Assembly: GCA_030673725.1 (NCBI GenBank)
Contig: DAOVIL010000001.1
Location: 1 to 18,014, forward strand
Direction: 5' to 3'
DNA from: Candidatus Aenigmatarchaeota archaeon
GTDB lineage: Archaea > Aenigmatarchaeota > Aenigmatarchaeia > QMZP01
DNA: 18,014 bases
Both the position numbers and the translations under genes were made by a program. Below the pieces are notes generated by a model, which had not been told where the DNA came from, searched no databases, and saw nothing but the letters and a program-made list of their open reading frames with translations. Positions within the stretch are counted from its first letter, which is position 1, and each line of letters begins with the position of its first letter. This document shows, in pieces, positions 1 to 4,947 of this stretch.

Positions 1-487
1 CGTCTGACTTTCCCGGGGACGAATGCTCGGTGTAAGGGAGATATGAAAATTCGGCTATCCTGAATCCGTTCCTTTCGAACAGCGCCGTCAATGTGCTTTT
101 ATGGAACAGGCTTATATGGCCGCTGTGGTGATTGTTCTTGAATATCCTGTTTATCAGGCTTTTCACGTTCGGGGTCGTCACGATAACTGTCCCATCCTTC
201 TTCAGCACCCTCTTGCATTCCTTCACGAATTTTTCCGGAGCTTTCAGGTGCTCTATGAGCTCACCTGCCACTATGGCATCAAAATCCGCGTCCTTGATCT
301 TATCCATCTTTTCGGCGCTTCCCCTGAGCAGCCGGTTGGTCTCTTTTTCCAGGGTTATGTCCAGGCCCCACACGTTCTTCTCAGAATACCGCTTCACTAT
401 GTCGCTGTGGAGCGTTCCGTCATGACACCCCACGTCTAATATCTTTCCTTTTGCGAACTTTCTGATTACGCCCATCCGTAAATCCAT
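1..487 (-). CDS. Class I SAM-dependent methyltransferase (partial, C-terminus outside window)
   Basis: Reading the minus strand from the ATG at 487 gives 162 codons without a stop, running off the left edge. The protein begins MDLRMGVIRKFAKGKILDVG and shows the class I Rossmann methyltransferase pattern. Motif I is ILDVGCHDGTL, which binds S-adenosylmethionine. An acidic motif II lies in VWGLDI, and FDAIVAGELIEHL occupies the position typical of the Methyltransf_11/UbiE-like group. It is followed by the usual late segment with TPN and GHISLF. The substrate cannot be told; relatives modify small molecules, lipids, glycans or proteins. A TATA-like element (509-517) lies about 25 bp upstream of the ATG, so the mRNA is probably leaderless and transcribed separately from the TFS gene just upstream. 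Family call is secure, function is not. Confidence 0.85.
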   Translation of the reverse strand, partial: MDLRMGVIRKFAKGKILDVGCHDGTLHSDIVKRYSEKNVWGLDITLEKETNRLLRGSAEKMDKIKDADFDAIVAGELIEHLKAPEKFVKECKRVLKKDGTVIVTTPNVKSLINRIFKNNHHSGHISLFHKSTLTALFERNGFRIAEFSYLPYTEHSSPGKSD

Positions 488-508
488 AAACAGATATGAG
501 TTAGACGG

Positions 509-517
509 TTTTATATA
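509..517 (-). promoter_or_regulatory. TATA box of the methyltransferase gene
   Basis: The minus strand reads TATATAAAA here, centred about 25 bp before the ATG at 487. It sits in the 46-bp gap after the TFS stop codon. The spacing predicts a leaderless transcript. Confidence 0.6.
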
Positions 518-533
518 TGTCCTGCAGAACCAG

Positions 534-857
534 CTAACCGTATTCTCTCCAGCTGAACCTGCACTTGGTGCAGCGCAAGAAAAGGGTTGGGGCCTCATCC
601 GCTGACCTGGTCTGCCTGAGCCACCAGATTGCCTCCTTGTGGCTGCACTTCGGGCAGACCGTCTTGGTCTTCGGGAGGACTTCCTCGTTTCTCTCTATAA
701 TAATGACCTCGTCTGAGGGCTTCTTCTTCACATCCTCTTCTATCTCAAGGGGCTTGTAGTGTTTTACCTTGTGGCCGCACTTCCTGCATATGAGTATGGT
801 CTTCTTTTTTTCTTCCTTTGCCACCAGGACTGTGCCGCACTTCTTGCAAAACTCCAT
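534..857 (-). CDS. tfs: Transcription factor S (TFIIS/RPA12-like transcript cleavage factor)
   Basis: This 107-residue protein has the size and layout of archaeal TFS, which stimulates transcript cleavage by backtracked RNA polymerase. The N-terminal zinc ribbon uses C4, C7, C24 and C27. A charged linker (about residues 35-60) leads to the C-terminal TFIIS-type ribbon with C68, C71, C96 and C99. The hallmark tip QTRSADEAPT holds the acidic pair D87-E88, which reaches into the polymerase active site to position catalytic metal. Because the DE pair is intact, this looks like a cleavage-active TFS and not one of the inhibitory paralogues that lack it. It starts 16 bp after the signal peptidase stop codon; a TATA-like TTATAAG at about 886-893 could drive it separately. 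Confidence 0.96.
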   Translation of the reverse strand: MEFCKKCGTVLVAKEEKKKTILICRKCGHKVKHYKPLEIEEDVKKKPSDEVIIIERNEEVLPKTKTVCPKCSHKEAIWWLRQTRSADEAPTLFLRCTKCRFSWREYG

Positions 858-873
858 AGTAATCTACCTTTTT

Positions 874-1401
874 TTATCTTCTGAACTTATAACCTTTTCG
901 GGGCCTCTTTTTCCACCCATACACGTAACCAGCGTATAATATTATCCCCCCCAAGGCTATCCATCCTATGTTAGGGAGGAATATTTCCATCACGCCTATC
1001 TTCACCCATCCCAGGTACGGGATTATTGCCACTTTCTTTCCGTGTATTTGTCCGATGCTTACCCTCTTCTCGAACGGCAGCTGGTTGGCGTTCGCGTCTC
1101 CCTTTGTCTGGAATGTGCCGTCGCCGTTTATCGCTATTATCCTGTGGACTATGGCCCTGTCGCTCCCCTCTGGTATGAATACTATTATGTCGCCCTCAGC
1201 CAGTTGCTCTGGGGGAACGCCCTGCAGCACCAGGAGGTCTCCCTTGTAGAAGGTGGGTATCATGGAGTTTGACTCGACTGCCACTACAGGCATGTCCGTG
1301 GTCAGGCCGAGGCCCATCGCCTGGTTTATGATGACAGCCAGGAATATGCCGGCAGCGATGTAGATTATGGTCGATGCATTCTCGGGTATCTTTTTCTTCA
1401 T
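874..1401 (-). CDS. Type I signal peptidase (archaeal/Sec11 type)
   Basis: A 175-residue membrane protease that removes signal peptides from Sec-exported proteins. A transmembrane segment (about residues 10-30) precedes the catalytic box VESNSMIPT with nucleophile Ser46. The general base position is His86 in DRAIVHRI instead of the lysine of bacterial LepB, and Asp102 lies in TKGDANANQ; together these are the Ser-His-Asp arrangement of the archaeal/ER type. A second hydrophobic segment (about 144-163) and a basic tail (GWKKRPRKGYKFRR) end the protein, putting the tail in the cytoplasm if the catalytic domain is outside. The ATG is at 1401. A TATA-like GTTTTAACG (about 1421-1429) overlaps the stop of the preceding CBS gene, suggesting its own leaderless promoter. 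Lipoproteins in this window need a different, unidentified peptidase. Confidence 0.94.
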   Translation of the reverse strand: MKKKIPENASTIIYIAAGIFLAVIINQAMGLGLTTDMPVVAVESNSMIPTFYKGDLLVLQGVPPEQLAEGDIIVFIPEGSDRAIVHRIIAINGDGTFQTKGDANANQLPFEKRVSIGQIHGKKVAIIPYLGWVKIGVMEIFLPNIGWIALGGIILYAGYVYGWKKRPRKGYKFRR

Positions 1402-1421
1402 AATGAAAATGTGGCTATGCG

Positions 1422-2558
1422 TTAAAACGCTTCCTTTGGCGGTCCCCTGCTTCCCTGCCTGAACCCCCTGGATTTTCCCTGCTTCCTTGATATCTCCGCT
1501 TCGAACTTCTGCAGCACTCCCCTGACTGCCTTTGTTATGTCCCAGGCATGGTCTCCTGCAAAGAAGCTTCCTTTCTGTGTTATGAGCCTGCCTTTCACAG
1601 AGTACTTCACCCTCTTCCCTTCGTACTCATGCTGGTCGACGCTCAGCACCAGGTATTCTATGGGCACGAACTTGGCAAGCTTCTTCACTTCGTTCCTCAG
1701 CTGCTCGTCCACCACAGTCTTTATGAAGGTGTCCTCGTCCTGCATCCCGGAGACGGTCACGCGTATGCCGCTGACCTCCTTTGAAAGGAGCTTGAGTATC
1801 TGGACAGGGGTCACTATGCCCTGGAACTTCTTTGATTCTATCACTGCTGTGTCTGTCTTCTTGTCCAGCATGGACTTGACCAGCTGCGGCAGCGGCGTGT
1901 CCGGCGCGGCCCTGACCAGGCCAGGCTGCATGATGCTCCTGGATGAGGCAAGCACCTTCCCCAATTTCACCTTGTCGCCTCCCAGCTCACCGACCTTCCT
2001 TCTCTTCTTCTCCACGACTGTCCCGAGGAGGTCCAGGGTGTCTATTATTCCCTCTGCCCTGTCATCCTTGCCCACTATCGCCAATCTCTGCACTCCCATC
2101 TGCCTTATTATGGAACGGGCTACGTCCAGGCCGTCGTCTGTGCTTATGCAATAGGGGAATATCATCACATCAGCCGCTGTCTTTCCCTTCATAGAGTCCT
2201 TTGGCAGCAGGGCCATGAGGCCCAGCTTTGTGGCCATGTAGAACTTGCCGTCGCTGACAATCGGCACTGACTTGTAGCTGTTGATAAGAACTGCGTTCAC
2301 TATTTCCCTTATGTCTGCGTCTGGGGAGAACGGGCCGACAGGGGTTATGGCTGCCTTCAGCTTGGATATCACAGTCTTGTCCGGGTTTGGTATGTTCCTC
2401 TTGACAAGATCCCTGGCTGTTATAGTGCCAATGTAATTGCTTCCCTCTGCTATCACTGCCTCGTCCTTCCTCTGCCTGTACATCTCTGAGGCTACCTTTG
2501 AGACTGTATCGTCTGGTCTGAACACAAGCGCCGGTTCGGCAGCATCAATCAGGTTCAT
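1422..2558 (-). CDS. Four-CBS-domain protein with C-terminal HPF/RaiA-like ribosome-hibernation domain
   Basis: The 378-residue protein contains four CBS repeats, roughly residues 1-60, 65-120, 128-185 and 203-262, forming two Bateman modules that normally sense adenine nucleotides. Residues about 265-362 have the pattern of the HPF/RaiA (sigma-54 modulation) ribosome-binding fold: a first strand IRVTVSGM, a helix DEQLRNEVKKLAKF, strands EYLVLSVDQHEYEG and VKYSVKGRLITQKGSFFAG, and a last helix WDITKAVRGVLQKFEAEISR, the place of the AIDLAVDKLERQI-like helix in bacterial HPF. A basic tail (KQGKSRGFRQGSRGPPK) could contact rRNA. Inference: an energy-sensing ribosome hibernation or silencing factor. 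Its ATG is 8 nt after the eS17 stop, so both are likely co-transcribed, which supports a ribosomal role. CBS assignment is firm; the HPF assignment rests on pattern only. Confidence 0.85.
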   Translation of the reverse strand: MNLIDAAEPALVFRPDDTVSKVASEMYRQRKDEAVIAEGSNYIGTITARDLVKRNIPNPDKTVISKLKAAITPVGPFSPDADIREIVNAVLINSYKSVPIVSDGKFYMATKLGLMALLPKDSMKGKTAADVMIFPYCISTDDGLDVARSIIRQMGVQRLAIVGKDDRAEGIIDTLDLLGTVVEKKRRKVGELGGDKVKLGKVLASSRSIMQPGLVRAAPDTPLPQLVKSMLDKKTDTAVIESKKFQGIVTPVQILKLLSKEVSGIRVTVSGMQDEDTFIKTVVDEQLRNEVKKLAKFVPIEYLVLSVDQHEYEGKRVKYSVKGRLITQKGSFFAGDHAWDITKAVRGVLQKFEAEISRKQGKSRGFRQGSRGPPKEAF

Positions 2559-2566
2559 GCTTTATA

Positions 2567-2767
2567 TTATACCCCGCTTTGTTTTATCTTTTTCATTTCA
2601 TTGACAATCTGGCCTGCGAGAATATTCCTGACTCTCTTGGATTCTATGGGCTTCACTTCTGATAGCACTTTCTTGTTTTTTCCGAATTCTGTGCTGAATT
2701 TTTTCCCATGTTCCTCTATCAGGTCCCGGGCCATTGTCTTTATAGCGGTTGATTTTACTCTTCCCAT
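2567..2767 (-). CDS. rps17e: Small-subunit ribosomal protein eS17
   Basis: The 66-residue sequence starts MGRVKSTAIKTMARDLIEEH and contains the eS17 signatures NKKVLSEV, IESKRVRNILAGQIVNEMKKI (compare the conserved I-PSKRLRNKIAG-THLMKRI block of the family). Length matches archaeal eS17, a 30S head protein. The ATG (2765-2767) begins one nucleotide after the discriminator base of tRNA-Phe, and no TATA box can be seen within the tRNA at the right distance. Inference: it is transcribed as a tRNA-mRNA dicistron and released by tRNA 3' processing. The CBS-HPF gene follows 8 nt downstream. Confidence 0.95.
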   Translation of the reverse strand: MGRVKSTAIKTMARDLIEEHGKKFSTEFGKNKKVLSEVKPIESKRVRNILAGQIVNEMKKIKQSGV

Positions 2768-2768
2768 A

Positions 2769-2870
2769 TGGGGCAGGTGGGAATCGAACCCACAACCCCA
2801 CGATCTTCAGTCGTGTGCTTTTGAGTGGCTGCCAATATTTGAAAGCCATCTCCCATTGAGCTACTGCCCC
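2769..2870 (-). tRNA. tRNA-Phe (GAA) with a 30-nt intron in the D-arm
   Basis: Acceptor strands GGGGCAG/CTGCCCC pair fully, with discriminator A at 2769 and no encoded CCA. The anticodon arm is CACGA-CTGAAGA-TCGTG, with GAA at 2806-2808, and the T-arm is GTGGG-TTCGATT-CCCAC. The D-stem GCTC/GAGC is only restored if 30 nt (2820-2849) are removed between positions 22 and 23. With the intron removed, the gene encodes a normal 72-nt tRNA. A TATA box lies about 25 bp upstream (2891-2901). The eS17 ATG follows after a single base. Confidence 0.93.
2820..2849 (-). other. Non-canonical archaeal intron of tRNA-Phe (position 22/23)
   Basis: A bulge-helix-bulge can be drawn. Exon TGGG pairs with intron CTCA (one G-U pair), flanked by 3-nt bulges AGA and AAA that are each cut after the second base. 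An inner helix TGGCT/AGCCA stacks directly next to the central helix. The outer helix is weak, limited to the GC/GC pairs of the D-stem. Cutting at these sites regenerates GAGC of the D-stem exactly. The position differs from the usual 37/38. Confidence 0.8.
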
Positions 2871-2890
2871 GTTCTATCTTTTGGTTATTG

Positions 2891-2901
2891 TTATTTTTAT
2901 A
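2891..2901 (-). promoter_or_regulatory. TATA box for tRNA-Phe and eS17
   Basis: The minus strand reads TATAAAAATAA immediately after the tRNA-Asn 3' end, about 25 bp upstream of the tRNA-Phe 5' end. It is also the closest recognisable promoter for eS17. Confidence 0.65.
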
Positions 2902-3022
2902 CGCCCCGGGAAGGATTTGAACCTTCGACCCCACGGTTTCTGCCTGTTTGGATGAAACCTTTATGGTGACAGCCAAAGCTTTCGTTAACAGCCGTGTGCT
3001 CTAACCACTGAGCTACCGGGGC
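2902..3022 (-). tRNA. tRNA-Asn (GTT) with a 48-nt intron at 37/38
   Basis: Acceptor GCCCCGG/CCGGGGC, D-arm GCTC-AGTGGTTA-GAGC, anticodon arm CACGG-CTGTTAA-CCGTG after splicing (anticodon GTT at 2987-2989) and T-arm GAAGG-TTCAAAT-CCTTC are all intact. The discriminator is G (2902), as usual for Asn, and CCA is not encoded. The mature length is 73 nt. A TATA box sits about 25-30 bp upstream (3046-3056). Confidence 0.95.
2938..2985 (-). other. Canonical-position intron of tRNA-Asn
   Basis: Between A37 and A38. Outer helix CACGG/CCGTG, central 4-bp helix CTGT (exon) with GCAG (intron, one U-G pair), and 3-nt bulges TAA and AAA cut after their second bases reproduce the archaeal splice motif. There is no helix directly inside the 5' bulge, so it is a relaxed BHB. 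Intron TTTGG/CCAAA can pair further in. Confidence 0.87.
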
Positions 3023-3045
3023 AGATATCTAATATTCGTTGCTGA

Positions 3046-3056
3046 TTATTTAAATA
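3046..3056 (-). promoter_or_regulatory. TATA box of tRNA-Asn
   Basis: The minus strand reads TATTTAAATAA, centred about 29 bp upstream of the tRNA-Asn 5' end. Confidence 0.65.
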
Positions 3057-3077
3057 GGGTCTAGAAGGTGTTTGGGT

Positions 3078-3098
3078 GAAACCCTTTTGAAAGGTTTC
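3078..3098 (-). terminator. Hairpin directly after the stop codon of the anchored unknown protein
   Basis: GAAACC and GGTTTC (with additional inner CTT/AAG-type pairs) form a 6-bp-plus stem with a short loop. It begins one base past the TGA at 3099-3101. There is no long T-run after it, so it may protect the mRNA 3' end more than terminate transcription. Confidence 0.35.
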
Positions 3099-3698
3099 TC
3101 AGATGAGTTCCCATCGCATGGTGCCAATCCTGGTCCTGAGCCTTGAGACGTTGCCGAACATGTCTATCCTGTCTTCGGTGAATTCAATCCTTCCCAGGAA
3201 GTTGCTTATCTCCAGGGTGCCGTTGTTTGTGGTCATGTTCGGGACTATCTCGAACTTCATCCCTGTGAGGGAAAGCGATGTTATCCTGATGTCATCCAGC
3301 ACTATGCTTTCCATCGGGAGGCTCACCTTTAGTGAGGAGCCTTCCTCTGACAGGGTCATGGTCTGGTTCACGAAGTCTGCTGCCATCTTGCCGGAGAACC
3401 CGGTTATCCTGGTCTCGCCTGATGATATGTCCACGCTGGATTCGGGCTTCAGCTCGAACTCATCAGGATACAGGATTATCTGTACCGTGCTTGACCTGGC
3501 GACCGGCTGCTCGAAGAACCCACCGAAAGGCGAGCCGCTGAACCAGCTGCTTATCTTCTCCATTATACCGGAGAGTATCCCGCCAAGGCCGCCGCCGCTT
3601 GTGCTGGTTTCCCCGCTTTGGGCAGGGCCGCCTAGAAAGACAGCCGATATGACTATGAGCGCCGCAAAAGATGCGCCGAGTATCCTCCAATCCAGCAT
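3099..3698 (-). CDS. Unknown membrane-anchored extracytoplasmic protein
   Basis: Starting at the ATG at 3698 the product has 199 residues. A TTG at 3731 would add 11 residues, but it lies within the promoter repeat, so the ATG is preferred; GGTAGTGAT just upstream may be a weak ribosome-binding site. Residues about 5-24 form one transmembrane segment or uncleaved signal (LGASFAALIVISAVFLGG), followed by a Gly/Ser-rich linker with amphipathic stretches (IMEKISSWFSGSPFGGFF). Residues about 65-199 are rich in predicted beta-strand and carry four N-x-S/T sequons (NQT, NMT, NGT, NVS), compatible with an exported, possibly glycosylated domain. I do not recognise a family. It diverges from the DUF1512 gene over a palindromic promoter, so the two may be co-regulated. 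Confidence 0.75.
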   Translation of the reverse strand: MLDWRILGASFAALIVISAVFLGGPAQSGETSTSGGGLGGILSGIMEKISSWFSGSPFGGFFEQPVARSSTVQIILYPDEFELKPESSVDISSGETRITGFSGKMAADFVNQTMTLSEEGSSLKVSLPMESIVLDDIRITSLSLTGMKFEIVPNMTTNNGTLEISNFLGRIEFTEDRIDMFGNVSRLRTRIGTMRWELI

Positions 3699-3710
3699 GA
3701 TATCACTACC

Positions 3711-3737
3711 TTTATATTGGGTAAATTTCAATATAAA
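3711..3737. promoter_or_regulatory. Symmetric divergent promoter made of two inverted TATA boxes
   Basis: TTTATATTG (3711-3719) and CAATATAAA (3729-3737) are exact inverted repeats around a 9-bp AT-rich spacer. The left arm is about 25 bp before the DUF1512 ATG (3740). The right arm, read on the minus strand, is about 35 bp before the ATG at 3698. Each arm can act as TATA box for one gene. Confidence 0.6.
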
Positions 3738-3739
3738 CT

Positions 3740-4915
3740 ATGTTAGACCTGATGAATATCGCCAACGAGGGCTGGTTCTCATGGATATTGTATCTGGTAT
3801 TCTTCATGGTATTCTTCCTGTTCTACCCGCGCATAATGACCTCTCAGATAATGTGGAAGATTGAGAGGTCTGCCAGGATGCTGGAGAGCATGTCAAAGGA
3901 ATCCAAAAAGTTCATACTGAAGGAGCTGGGAGGGAAGCCATCCGCTTCCACAAGGGAGGCAGTGGACAGGTTCTTCGAGTTCTTCCTTATAGAGCCTATC
4001 AGCACAGACCCATACGGGATAATGAAGAAGATTGAGCACCTTGTTGTGGAGCAGAGGGACAGGTTCAGGTATTTCGTCAGGCATAACGCGCCCCACATGG
4101 ATGCTGAGAAGCGGGCCAGCATGGAGATGGGTCTGGCAGGCGGCATAACAGTGCATATGATAGCCAAGATAGTCAGGCATTACGTGGAGCTTGTCAGGAA
4201 GACCAAGAGCATACAGATAGCCATGATACTGCAGATGCAGCTTCCCCTGATAGAGAGTATGGCCAAGGCCATGTACAAGGGGACGCGGGCAATGACAAGG
4301 GGCCACCCGATAGGGGACGGGATAGGGTCTATGATAGCAGCTGACCTGATGGAGAAGCCCAGGGAGATAGCTGACGAGATAATAATATCCAAGAGGAACA
4401 TCAGCGGAAGGAAGGTTTTCATCATAAAGGCCAAGGGCCCGGGTGGGAGATTAGGAAGGCCTGGCAAGGCAGTAGATGCCCTGGTCAAGAAGCATAAGAT
4501 AGTGAGGATAATATCTGTTGATGCCGCAGCCAAGCTTGAGGGGGAGAAGACAGGAAGCATAGCAGAGGGTGTCGGTGTTGCCATGGGGGGTCCCGGCGTG
4601 GAGCGCTCCTACATAGAGAACATCGCTGTCAAAAGGAACCTGCCCCTTGATTCGATAATAGTCAAGATGAGCCAGGAGCAGGCCATCATGCCCATGAGGA
4701 AGGACATAAAGGACGCCATACCGCACGCCAAGGAGAGCATAAAGAGGAGCCTGGCCAGGGTCAGGAAGGGCTCTTCTGTCATCATAGTGGGTGTCGGAAA
4801 CACCAGCGGCATAGGCAACGACCCGAAGGCTGTGCATGAGGCCGCTGCCTGGGTTGACAAATACGATAGGGTCATGAGGCTCAAGAAGAAAAAGAAGAAG
4901 GACAAGCACGAGTAA
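3740..4915 (+). CDS. DUF1512-family conserved archaeal membrane protein
   Basis: The 391-residue protein has one N-terminal transmembrane segment (about residues 13-30, WFSWILYLVFFMVFFLFYP). A large cytoplasmic region follows, with conserved-looking blocks LAGGITVHMIAKIVRHYVEL, GHPIGDGIGSMIAADLM, IKAKGPGGRLGRPGKAV, GVGVAMGGPGVERS, SQEQAIMPM and VGVGNTSGIGNDP, then a lysine-rich tail. I recognise this as the archaeal DUF1512 family, whose function is not established. The Gly-rich blocks suggest a nucleotide- or phosphate-binding site, but no standard P-loop is present. The ATG lies about 25 bp after a TATA element, so translation is probably leaderless. EndoQ follows 32 bp downstream on the same strand. 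Confidence 0.8.
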   Translation: MLDLMNIANEGWFSWILYLVFFMVFFLFYPRIMTSQIMWKIERSARMLESMSKESKKFILKELGGKPSASTREAVDRFFEFFLIEPISTDPYGIMKKIEHLVVEQRDRFRYFVRHNAPHMDAEKRASMEMGLAGGITVHMIAKIVRHYVELVRKTKSIQIAMILQMQLPLIESMAKAMYKGTRAMTRGHPIGDGIGSMIAADLMEKPREIADEIIISKRNISGRKVFIIKAKGPGGRLGRPGKAVDALVKKHKIVRIISVDAAAKLEGEKTGSIAEGVGVAMGGPGVERSYIENIAVKRNLPLDSIIVKMSQEQAIMPMRKDIKDAIPHAKESIKRSLARVRKGSSVIIVGVGNTSGIGNDPKAVHEAAAWVDKYDRVMRLKKKKKKDKHE

Positions 4916-4947
4916 ACTAGTTAAAGCTGAAGCTCTATTATTTCTCT

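Noticed and set aside
101..439. Plus-strand reading frames at the left edge
   Set aside because: The minus strand encodes a methyltransferase with intact SAM-binding motifs over the same bases.
1537..2154. A 205-codon plus-strand reading frame
   Set aside because: Antisense shadow of the CBS-HPF gene, whose four repeats are unmistakable.
3711..3731. TTG start at 3731 for the unknown anchored protein
   Set aside because: It lies inside the TATA inverted repeat, before any plausible transcription start; ATG 3698 gives a normal membrane segment.
3103..3864. A 253-codon plus-strand reading frame
   Set aside because: It mirrors the unknown anchored protein and crosses the palindromic promoter and the start of DUF1512; no recognisable domain.
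4861..4912. Lysine-rich tail of DUF1512 as a frameshift artefact
   Set aside because: The frame continues cleanly (LKKKKKKDKHE) to a TAA and such basic tails are common in archaeal membrane-associated proteins.
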